Of a DNA stretch of 64,000 bases, positions 1 through 12,700 are shown piece after piece. The translations under genes were made by a program, and so were the position numbers. The stretch is from Sabellastarte sp. h YS-2021 (Eukaryota; Annelida; Polychaeta; Sabellida; Sabellidae), in assembly GCA_964017235.1 (NCBI GenBank), contig OZ024929.1, positions 160,689,609 through 160,753,608 on the forward strand, in the 5' to 3' direction. Each line of letters begins with the position of its first letter. Position 1 is the stretch's first letter. Under the pieces are notes generated by a model. The model was given only the letters and a program-made list of their open reading frames with translations, was not told the DNA's origin and did no database searches.

Positions 1-9
1 TGAACTTAG

Positions 10-712
10 AGGAAGTCACTGTTACCATAGTATCTCAAGAAGAGTACCTACAAACCAATGGAGAGTTTGTTTATGTCTTGCTGTACGCTGTGAAGCTAGA
101 TGACATGGTCCTGTCTCCTGCAGAACTACCAGTGCTGGATGCCTGGATAGTGTTCAGGGAGCTGGCAGACAAGACCAGTGCTGATGGTAACAACTATGTC
201 ATCCCCGAGGTGAATATTGATGAGATCTGGCGTTTCAAATCTGCAATGTCCATCTATATCAACAAGTGGGTGACCCGTGCAGACAAAGAAGATATAGTGT
301 CACAGCTAAAAAACATTGTAGAAGACAGCATAGCCTCTGTAGAGTTGATGTTCGGCACTCAGGAATACTACCAGATGATGAATGATGATGATCAGTCAGA
401 GCAGTTCACTAAATTCAGCTTTTTTGCTACTGTGGATTCCCGTGTGCTGGAAAGTTTCTATGAACCTCCAATCACTGTGAGTTTCCTCCAGACCAAGCTC
501 AGCGATGCCAATTTAGACTATACCGTACTGGATGAAGATCACATTGAAGGTGCTCTGAACCTGAGGTACAGTTACAAGATACTGGTGGAAGGTGGAGTGG
601 CTATGAGTGATCTCACCTCCTTCAGCTCCAACATCCAGAAATTCTGGGAAAACATGCTGACTGGTGCCACAGTTAACCTGGTCTTCCACAAAGAGTTTGT
701 GGATGAATATGG
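10..712 (+). CDS. Gene 1 exon a: SEA-like repeats
   Basis: The frame is open across the whole exon. The acceptor is the AG at 8-9, giving a phase-1 start just before a VTVTI strand. The donor is GTAAGT at 713 (phase 2). It encodes about 234 residues with two or more repeat units and no hydrophobic helix. Unlike later repeats, the helix-to-VTV junction inside this exon has no intron. Confidence 0.85.
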
Positions 713-3700
713 GTAAGTAAGGTAAACTGGACAGAAATCTATCCAGACGCTTTATTAATGTGCCAAACAAATTTAGCATTTCACCCCTTGGCTTTCATCA
801 CTTTGGATGTTTGTTCAAATCCTATAAATTACAACATTTGACATGCTGTTGGAAGTGCATTTCTTATTAGTAATTTGTTGTAGCAGTTGATCCTCCTCGC
901 AAATAAAATAATCTGTCCTTATTGGTTGGTATTGAATTCAGTGTATATGTTGTATCACATTGTTTAAGGTAATGAACAAAAGTAGAAGAACTAGTTTTTT
1001 TGTATTGCGAGTAACTTGCCAATATTTTCATGCATTTCTGGTGCTGAATGTAAAGCAACTTGTTTTCTAGATTTGTGCCACTGAGGAAATAACTTCCTCT
1101 GATATGCCGTATGCTGTGTATTGAAAGAGATGTTAGAATAGTAAACAAGTCAGACCTTCATTGAGGTCTCTGTTTGCCATCGGGATTACTATTTCTCTGA
1201 CCTTCATTACAATAATATAATAAACTTTTATTTAGACAATTAAAATACCCCATTGCCACCCATTGCTTACAAATTATGTTTGATTTTCAGTAAAATGGTG
1301 ACAGGATTGGTGTACTTTGTCACTGTTGCTGACGAACTGATTCTACCAGGCAGCTGGACCCTCCCTGACCTTGCTGGAATGGTCGTCCCATCCAGTGTAG
1401 GACGTGGTAATTATAAGCTGTACACTGGCAGTGATCTGGTGGCTTATGACTCCCTGTACAGCCTGTACCTTCAGGGAGAGATCTTCCCTGACCAGGCAGA
1501 GGAATTGCTGCAAGCTATACAGGAAACATGGGAACAGAGCATCTCTGCATCTAGTGGTGAGACAATTTACTGAAAAGCTGCATCTGTAATTACTCTTACA
1601 AAGATTAGTGGAATTGAAGAAAATCTAATGTAGATGGCTTCTGAAGCAGATACTTTGTCCTGTCAACTAACCATATGTTTATTATAAAATAGAAGTTATG
1701 TATGAGCATCAAAATCAGTATCCAATGAAATAGTTGTAGATGCTGTAAAACGAATATTGAACACAATATTATATAAGCGCAGCCTGTTAAGATGTTCCTA
1801 CTTCTTATACATTGTAATTATACATGACGAATGGTCTTACCGATATATGTCATGAATGGTGTTGTATTGCTGTTTTACACAATGTTTCTTTGTGTTTTTG
1901 AGTTTCAATTCTGAAGGTTTTTGAGTCTTTCTTTTTGTTGATGCTGTAATCTTCTTTCAGTGACAGTGAAACTGAATTTGACGAAGCATGAAATCTCCTT
2001 TGGAAATGTTGGGTATGTATAGTACTAAACATTAAAAATACCTACACAAATACCAATTCATAAAGCTTGTTTTACATTTTAATGTAATGTGTAAACAATA
2101 AAAAAATAATCTTAATTTTGTGCAGCTGACTATTTCATTGGAAATACAATATAAGAAAGATTAACACAACAGTTTCAACATTAATTCTGTTTTCAAGACT
2201 TGAGCAAAAAGTGCAGTAACCTATATTACTGTTTAAACGTAATAAACTACTTTCTGTGAGGTAGTAATATTACCATTTAACTTCTAACATGCATATAATT
2301 ACATATCAATTTGCACATAATACTCTACACCCTGTGATTTTAGTATTGTGGTGACCAAACTCCTATACAGCTGTTCGGTGAATTCTGTGGCTACTTTCCC
2401 TGCCTATGATCCCACTCCTAATATGGTGAGCCTGTGGACAGCCATTGAGGCTGTGACCTCTTTGTCCAACAGTGTGGCTATATACAAAGGGGACACGTCT
2501 GGTCTATCTCGTGTAGAGAACTATTTCTCCATCACCATCGCTGGTACCCTGAACAACGCAGTCAAAGGCAGTTTGGAAAAGGCTATCAAGGATGTCTGGA
2601 TTGACAATGGTCAGTTGTATGAAGATATTATTATATATTTGATAATAGTGTAAATCATATACTGTAGAAGATATGGTAGCACTTCTGCTGTGACAAAATG
2701 TCCCCGAGACAATTTGCCCTGAGGCCAGGAAAACCTTTATAATAATTTCATGGACTTAAGAATAATTCAGTGAATGTTAAATTTCTGATCCGCAAGTTGG
2801 TTGAAGACCCAAATCTCACAAGATTTCAAAATGTATTTTATAGTGGAATATTATATTTTCCCTCAATTCAGGGATCTAATTACTTTAACATTTCAATAAC
2901 AGATGAATGTAATGATTTTAGAAATGTCATCCATGTTTTTTGTTGCAGGATTCAGCTCACCAGCAGTAGTTATTGGTGGGAGAATGCACAGATATGATGC
3001 TTCCACTAGCCAGTAAGTACTAAAAGATATAAAGCATATGCAGAGATCAAGCCTGAACTGTTACAAATGGGTAATTTTATTTTTTGAAGTTTATTAAAAA
3101 GGTCTGCTGTATCTAAACTTTATCCATCTCATTTTTTCTGACTTGATATAAAAAAAACTAAATTGAGCATGTTCTTATTCTTATTATTTTGGTTACAACA
3201 TAGTTTTACCTTGTGAGAATGTCATTGCATAAACCCACATATATCACCATTATTATTGGCATATTGAAGAGATCAAACTGTTCATTTTATTGCGTAAAAT
3301 AGCCTTACCTTATCCTCACAAGTGCTTGTTTGGTTTTGTGGAGCAAAACGCATCGACCGACAAGAATTTTTTAAGGAATATTCTTGCCACGAAAGGTGAC
3401 CCCTTGCCTGCGCATGTCCGCGCTTGCGCAGTAGTCGTTGTCGACAGACGAATGTCGAGAGTTCTTCATTATATTTTTGGTCGATTGGGAGCAACACGTA
3501 TTTTTTCTTATTATCGCCCATATACAGATGAAAATCTATGAAGTTTTGAAGCGTGCAAGCGTGCACCTAGCTGTAGTTATCCATTATTCGACTGGTACTA
3601 CCACTAATTCTGCCTTCCTTGTCCTGAAAAGTGTCAGAATAAGATGTTGTGCAAGAAGATGTTGCTGTAAAGTCTTCAGTGGAAGACGGTGTATATCTTC

Positions 3701-6700
3701 CGCTGTACTCGCCCATTATTCGACTGGAACTACCTCCTTGTCGATGAAAGGGATGCAGAGAAGATTTTGCTGTAAAGTTTTCAGTGGAAAACTGTTTCAT
3801 TGTCCCTTATTTGATGGCATAGCATGAGTATTAGCTTGTGCTGGAAAACAAAGAAGAAAGAATGCAGTTGTCTTGGCAACGCAGGTCGTACATCCTTTAC
3901 TGGGGGTGGAGCGCCACTCTGGTACAGTAACAGGTCTCCCTCCACAAGAAGGACTACAGAAGCACATCCACTGATCCTTGCAGTTATTATTTTGCTTCAC
4001 AGCAGGTACAGTGAACTTCCTGTTTCTCAGACATGAAAATAGGGACAGATTACCTTCCTTTGCTGTAAATTTGGATGAAGATCCAACAGACATCTTTGGG
4101 GCAGTATGTGCACTGCTTGTCTACTGTGACTTTTGAGTTAATTCTTCTGCAAACTCAACGAAGATCAAACTGGCTAGATGAGATTTGGTGTTGAAGTCCT
4201 CGCTGCCAACCTTTACGACTGTGTTTTGCACAGTATATACAGGACAGGGGCAATGTCCAGTAATTATTTGTCCTGTTACCCTCTGATATGTAGAAGGAAA
4301 ACATTGAGACCCAGGACTAGCAGTAATTTTACAGATCTTCATATAATCACTCTTCCTAGAATACCAGGAGAGGGGGATACAGAAGAACGTGGCTACATAT
4401 ATATGCAAATCACCATGGAAGCTGTTTTTGCAATGTTACTGGCAGGTATCGGAGGTTTTATTGCCATCCCAGACTTGTGCGAATCTTCGGTTGGGATTGT
4501 CGAATTATTCCCCAATCGAATTCACCAATGCCTGTACTACCCACAATGCAAAGCGATGACGTAAGACAGGAAAACATGGCTACAGTACTAAATATACCGC
4601 TTAAATACTTCTGCCAAATGCTTCAAAAGAAAGTGATTTATCCACTCAACAATTGCAGAACTCCAGGTTTCTATGGCAGTTTACTTCTTGTAAAGAAACC
4701 CGGCTAATGATGACCTGTGATAGATGTCAGTGTCCTGAATTGATCTCTAACTACGACTTCAACGGTCACGGTCCACGAGTGAAGTTCGTTTACTATGACA
4801 ATAAATACCTGCTGGTCCCTTCATTTAAGCTGGAGACAGCAGAAAGTGTTAGAAATTCGGTTACAAAAGATGCGTTCTTCTATGTACCGACTCACAAGAT
4901 CCTCTACATCTACTTCAGTTTAATGTACACGGTCAAACCAATTCAAAGCACTGAAGTTAGGTTAGCGACCACCCCTCTACGCCAGTAGTAGAAGAGGCAA
5001 AACTCATTCTTCAGTTTCGCGGAATATGAGTTCACCAATACCTGGACTACTGGTTGTTAGGAGTACATAAAAGACACCAGTACTTGGTTCAAACCAAAGA
5101 ATTCATCCAAATTATTCAACACCTCGGCTTCATGATAAAATTCTGATAAAAATCCAAGCTCGAGTCCACACAAAGATCGATTTCCTAGGTTACCACTGCA
5201 TTTTGGTACAAGGAAATTTCTTTCTAACACAAATAAAATAAAATATCTGAGAAGTCTATTCAGGACATGGAGATCTCATCACAAACAACCCCAAGGTTGC
5301 TTATATCCCAGGTAGGGATACTAGCATCTTTGGAAAACACTACACCAATGGGTCAGTTATGTATGTGTGCCTTTCAGTGATATCTAGAAAAAACTGGCAA
5401 TATCTCCAGTCACTAGTTGTGAGAATTCCTGTTTCAAATCCTTCTGAAAAAGCATATTCAGTGGTGGAAAATGCCAAAAAATGGGAAATAGGATGCCTTT
5501 TCTATACACGGGGGCACAATTCCCTTATTTTCGTAGATGCATTAAACCAGGGTTGATGATCCCATCTAAAAGCATCACAGTCAGTGGCTTTTGGACAGTT
5601 AAAATGTATATATTACATTTCAATGTCATACAACTGAAGGCAGTGTGTTCAGCCCTTAAAAGCCTTCAAGACAAATTCTACACAAAAGAATTCTGATAGC
5701 ATCAGACAACACCACTGTGTTCGGTTATCTGAACAAACAAAGGGGGGGGGGGCACATGTACCTCCTAGTTGGGCGCATCTTGGCCTACTGCAATCCTTGA
5801 AATATACTCAAAAGAGACAGACATATTGTGGGTTGCTTAAACATTGTAGCCAACATCCTCTTCAGAAGGGACAGAGGCTTGGCGCATCCTGGCCTACTGC
5901 AATCCTTGAAATATACTCATAAGAGATAGACATTTTGTGGGTTGCTTAAATGTCATAGTCAATAACCTCTACAGGAGGGACAAAATCCGTACAGAATGGT
6001 TCTTACTCCCTTTATGGTTCAAGACAATGTGCAAGTTTGGCACAAATCAACAATAGGTTTTTCATGCAGGTATGCTGCATCTTGGCCTACTGCAATCCTC
6101 GAGATATTCGTATATGAACCAGAGATATTCAGGGTTGTCTAAATGTCATGACAGTCAGCCTCTCCAGAAAGGACAAAATAATACAGACAGGGTGGTCTCT
6201 TCATCCTAGAATATTCCATTTGATTTGCATAGTTTGGCAAATACCAATGGTAGAGATGTTTGCCACCAATATGAATCACAAACTTCCATTCTATGTTGCC
6301 AGTCCCGGATGCAAATGCTCTGAACATAGATGCATTAAACATCTTGTTGGAGGGTCTGGACTGCTAGGCCTCTTGTCCTGTACAGTGTACCACTCATTCT
6401 AAAAAGTCATTGAACAAGTGAACACCAGGTGCAAAATGATTGTAGTGGCCCCTTGGTGGCCCATGATGTATTGGTTTTGGGATCTGGTGAATCAATCAAC
6501 CACACCTCCATTACAGCTACTTCACTGGTCTCAGAAACAGCCATTCAGTCAGAAATACCATCAGAATCTGTTGCATTGGCACCTTCATGCTTGGCACCTT
6601 AACACCACTCAGAATCTCTTATATCATTCTCTGAGCAGGGGGTAGAGACATTTAGGGGACCTCAAGGACCCTCATTCTTGGAAATGTATGAGTCATGATG

Positions 6701-9700
6701 GGCCATTTTGAGCTCTGGTACCAACAGAATAAGGTGGCCATCTCAGAGCCTACTGTCTCAAATATACCAGATTTTTTGATCCATTTACTTGCAAAAATCT
6801 GAAACCTGCCACTATTGCTGGCTTCGCAGCAGCCATAGCTGATCATTTATATCTTTTTGTGCAGGAGTTGAGCAAAAGCCTGGATCTTTATAGGCCTATT
6901 GCAAGTGTTTATAGAGAGAAGCCCACTGCTAACAGAGGTGTAGCATCAAGGGATTTGCCTTTGCTTCTGTTGGTTGTCACAAAAGGCTCCTTATTAACCT
7001 TTAAAGGAGGTCAGTCTAAAAGTTTGACTTGCAAGAATGTTGCAATGGCATTAGCATCTGGCAAAAACAAGTAAAGTGTATTCTGGGACATTGGCTCCTT
7101 CAGACACAAGCCTCATTGGAAGGAGGTTACAGTTTCTCCCTCCTACCTACCTTTTCAGCAAGGTCCTATTACCCTCAATTGGTCTAGATTGGCTCCAGTG
7201 GTCACTTCAGCTCTAGATCATTCCTGAACTCAAATTGCCTGGACACATGATTCGTCCTCTTACAGCACTTAGATCCTTCTTGGACAGGACTACTGCTTGG
7301 AGAAAAGGGAAAGTCTCCTTCTCCTGCCTTGTAGCAAGAATCAGTTGGCTTCTGATGGCCCAGATGGCTCAAACCAGTGGTCATTCCAGCTCACAAACCT
7401 TTCTTGAGCTGACGTTGGACTGATGTTGTGACACTCTGCCCTCTTACAGTACTTAGTTACTATTGAGACAGTACAAGTACTTCAAGGAGGGGAAGAATCT
7501 CTTGCTCATATCTTTTAAGGAAGGCTTGATGGAGATATTTTGAGTTCTGCTACCTCTTCCTGGATCAATCTGGCTGCATGATTAGATTGCCAGTCCTTTA
7601 ATTCTGATTCTCAGAATCTATACATTGAGGCACATATTAGATCCGTGGCTGCCTCTTTAGTTTTCAAGAGTGGGGTCTTACCTGAGCAGATATCAGACTC
7701 TTGTTACTGGAAGACCCACAATTCTTTACTACATTCTACTCGAAGATGTAGCTTGGCAATCCCATGACCAGTGCATGAACAAATTGGGCCTTATGGATTC
7801 ACCTCAGCATGTAGTCAATTTTTGTGTATTTATACATGTTATTCATATGACTCGCATATTTATGTTCTCTCCAGTTATACAAGTGTTGTGTCACTGACAT
7901 ATGTCTTTCTTAACTTACATATGGCCCCATATCTGCAGTTTATGCAGTTCAGTTTGCCTGCTTGGAGATATTCTCATTGTCAGATGATGACATCTTGTTT
8001 GGGGAGTCATGCAGACATCTCCGGCCAATACTGGGTGATGGTTAATACTGCTATATGATTTGTTGTAAAATTGTCTACAACAGCAACAGCAGCAACAATG
8101 ACAACCACATCATGGATCTCTTGTTGAGGTTAGCAAATTACTTATCTGTGATGAAGAAGTAATATATAACCTAAGATGTGGCGGATGGAAGCTTATCTTA
8201 TCCTCTTATCAAGTGCTTTATTTGGTGACCCCTTGTCTGACAATCATCTAACAGTGTGGCCAAAACAAATACCCTCCACCTGTTATGGTTGTATTCAAGC
8301 ACTTGTAAGGATAAGGTAAGGCTATTTTACGCAATAAAATGTAACAAATTTTATTGTAATTTAACTTTTTACAAGTTAAATACTTACCTTATCCTCACAA
8401 GGATAAACCCACCCTACCTCCCCGCATAATTTGTTTTCTGGGGACCAAAAATACAATGAAGAACTCTCGACATTCGTCTGTCGACAACGACTACTGCACA
8501 AGCGCGGACATGCGCAGGCAAGGGGTCACCTTTCGTGGCAAGAATATTCCTTAAAAAATTCTTGTCGGTCGATGCGTTTTGCTCCACAAAACCAAACAAG
8601 CACTTGTGAGGATAAGGTAAGTATTTAAGTTGTAAAAAGTTAAATTACAATAAAATTTGTTACAATTGGTCATTTTTAACGCTGGACAATACATGGTTAT
8701 TGTAATCAGTTCGTTCTGTTTTGTCTGTCTTTCTGTTTGTGCACTGTATTGCCCTTATAACTCAAAAACTATAACATAATCAAACTCAAATTTGGTGGGC
8801 AGATATTTCATGGGGTACAGACGGATTCCTCCAAATTTGGCAAAATTTGAGTGAAAAAAAAAGTCAAGACAGTTTTTCTTATTTTCAACTGGGCATACAC
8901 AGAGAAACGTATTCTCTTCATCAACTACGTAAAAAATCAATAGTTGCTTTCTGATGATGTTATTAGTTAATGACGTCACAATGCAATTGTCATTGTGAGG
9001 TCACAAACCTAGTTTGTGATGCATGGTGTCTTTAAGTAAAAATATTTCTTCTCATTTTATGTCTTGAAATAGACATAAAAATAATAAAGAGGGAGGTGGT
9101 GTATTACAAGATTTTTATTTCTGTTTTCATTTTCTTTTTTTTTTCCTTTCAATTCCTTGACAGACCATCACAAAAAATTACCCTGAATGATTTTACCAAT
9201 GTAACTTTTAACCAATATTTTTACTTCCACCAGTTTATGTTTTTGTTTACTATGTGTTTGTCTTTCTGTCGGGTTTTTTTGTGTGCTTACATTACTCCAG
9301 AACTAATGTACAGATCTTGATAAAAACATTTTATGGGTAGGATCTGACCAAAGGAAGAATTAAGTTATTAATTTTTGGGAAAGATCCGGATCATATTTTA
9401 TAACACTTGAGAGACTGGTCACATCGAGTCGAGCGTTTTGCTGTCTCTGAGTGCATCTTCTTTATAATAATGACAGTTCCTCCAAGAAAGGAGTGACAAT
9501 ATTTCTATATCACCATATTGTAATAGAGATAAATTGAGATTTTGTTAGCCAAATGAGGTACTGGTGATTCAAAAACTAATTAAGAGGAGATTCATAGGGA
9601 TTCTGGACTGGTCAGGGTTCACTTTGCTGACAATCTATGTTTGATAAATTCAATCAGCACAAGTCGCAAATTATTCAGAACACCCTTGCTCGTATTGTTA

Positions 9701-12700
9701 CAAATCATAGAAAGTATGCTCATGTTACACCCATTCTACAGAAAATCCACTGGTTGCCTGACAAGTACCGTTGTATTTTCAAAACCGCAACACTTGTGTA
9801 TAAATTTTTGCATAGTGGTTCTCCTTCTTATTTCGAACCGTTCTTGTCTTTTAGTAGTTGTCCCTATAGTACTAGGCATAGTCACCCAGATCGTCAATAC
9901 CTTACAGTTCCTCCTTTCCATTCATCAGTCCTTATGTCAGCCAAACATTTTGGCCATAGTTTTGCCTTTGATGCTCCGAAGATCTGGAATGACCTCCCTC
10001 AAGATGTTCGCAGTGCAACATCAGTTGCCTCCTTCAGAAAGAAGCTTAAAACATACCTGTTTGCAAAAGCCTACCCACCATAGCCTCCCCCGTCACATCT
10101 GTGTCTCCTTGGTATGACCTGGCTATGTCCCTTGATTAATGCTAACTGCCTTGCTGTATGTTTAGATGCACCTTAGAGTCCATCAGTGATGGAGATTAAG
10201 CGCTATAAAAGTCCACATTAGATTAGATTAGATTTGATACATTTCTAACTGGTTTCTTCTGCCAATCACAAAATGTTAACTTTTGTAGAGAAGAACACCC
10301 GGTGCCTCACTAGCACTGTCTACTGGTCACTGTCACTGGTTACTATTAGTCAAAGCAAGAGCACAGAATTAGCTGATAACAAAGTACAGTTTCACCAGCC
10401 ATAATAAATTTACTTTTACTGTTATTTATTCTTTAGATCCATCAGCCGGCTGTACTATCGCCTGGAGACCAGCAATGGCTTCTTGTTCCCATACGATGTG
10501 AATCTGATCAATGATAACAATGTGAACTTGCCTGTGGGCCTATCATTGTCCACGTCCACCTCACTGAGTGTCCATTCGATCATACTGGACAGTCGCCTCT
10601 CCAGTGCGGATGAATCAGGGTTCGAGCAGGCTGTAGAAGGAGCGTGGATTAAAGCACGGGATGACAATGTGGGGGCTGACGGCTACTACAACTCTCAGCA
10701 TCTGTATGCCAAGGCTTCACTGCAGGCTGTGTATAAGGTAACAAACCTAAGAAGTCTTTCAATCTATAGGTATGAGCCACAAAGCAGTCAGTCAGGCACT
10801 ACAGTAGTACACATTTGCTGATATCCAGGAGGCTAAATTAAAATAATAAAAATGTAACCAAAAAAACAACAAAAAAGTTATCTGTAAGAGGCTCATACAT
10901 AAAAACGAGTGTAGATTTTATGGTTCACATTTTCGGGGTATTCCTTAACAGGACAAATTTGTAATGGCACACATTAAATAATGAAAGGTTACATCAGCCC
11001 TCAGGATCGTACAGCAGGGCATGAATGTAGGTAGTGTTTTCTGGTACAGTAACTTTTATGTTGCCCTGTTATGCCTCTGAATTCAGATTTGTTTCCTTCT
11101 CGCTCTATGGTTCTAGCACCTTAGAGTCTGTCATGTGGTAGAGATTAAGTGCCATAAAAGTACTCACTGCATTATGTTAAATTCATTGATATAATATAGG
11201 TTCCCTTAAAAACACTCGCTTTGTGTAGGATTTCATTACACTGCAAAACTTCTATAAATAAATGTTGATGGGTCCCTCCAAATTAAAAAGTTAACTAATG
11301 AAGGGATGTTAAATGATAATTTTCACTAATTGGATGGTAGGAGTTTTACAGCAGTGCAAATGTATAGATTAGCCCTGGTTTTGTTTTTCAGGTAAAATAT
11401 GCAGTCTCACTGGATTCCATGAGTCCTGAACTGTTAACACCACCAGCCATGATGCCCGAGTTCACCACTCTGTCTGAGAAATTATCCCTAAAAGGTCTCT
11501 CTACATGTGGCTGTTTGGCTAAAAGAGCATACACCCTCACATTGAAGGCTACCTCATCTCAAGTCAATCAACAGTCAACAGAGATCGAGAGGACCATCAC
11601 CACAACATGGCAAGAGGCCAACCGAGGTGAGATAGCAAATTTTCTTTCTTAAATCTGGGGTTTTATTTACATTAGAAGTAAACCCGATAATAACTCAAAC
11701 TAGAAGTGAATCTCATTAGTGGTAAATTAGATTACTATTTATCATGTTTGTGGATTTGCCATCACAACTTACTATTTTATAATTGTTTCACAATCGTACA
11801 GTCACCAGAAATTAATTTGTATGTAGCACCAGTTTTCTAAATGTCTGTCAGGATTTATATATTGTAAAATTAGCATTTTAAGTTACTTAAGTGTGTTTCT
11901 GTGTCACTCAGGTATGGAAGGAACATTAACAGTTACAGCAACAGCGCCATCATCTAACAGAAAGAAGAGACAGGCTGAAGATCCTGTATTGGTGGACAAT
12001 GAAGGGTAGGTCAAAGTAATCATATGTCATTGGACAGCCCTCTATAGCCTAGTTGTTAGCATCTTGCTTAGCGTAAGAAATGTAAAATTCGCCACATATT
12101 TGAAATTCGCCACATGTGGAAATACTAATAAAATAAATGAATTGTGGTGAGATTTGTTGACTGTATAGTAAATTAAGGCTTTTTGAACTGAAAAATACCA
12201 ATTTTTGGACAAAAACATCATTTTCTTCGTATATTTAACTAAGGTTTTAGAGGTGGCGAATTTTAGATTCCTGGTGAATTTTAGATTTCTTACTGTAATG
12301 GATATCATAAGTTCTGCAAACTTGAAATCATGAAAGAACAATATACAGAGAATGAAAAAATAGTTTGTCTGAATAAAATACATATATTGCAAGTAGTTAT
12401 ACCACAAATATTTGTTTCTTTTTTGGATAAACTTTATCAAAGGGAAATGTGCTTATAACATGTAGCACCTGATACAGCAACATTGTATAATCAGTTAAAT
12501 GGTGAATAATGGATATATTTAGATGCAATGTGATTTTTGTGGTTAATTTTTATGGTGTAGTATGGATACCACAACTTGCCAAAGACTGGCCTATACCAGG
12601 CAGGAGTTAATAGCAATCAGAAATCAAAGTGTCGGCCTGACAAGCTGCTGTTTCACTCATTAAGAACTTGACTTTAAACTCAGTGACCCAGACAAGAACG

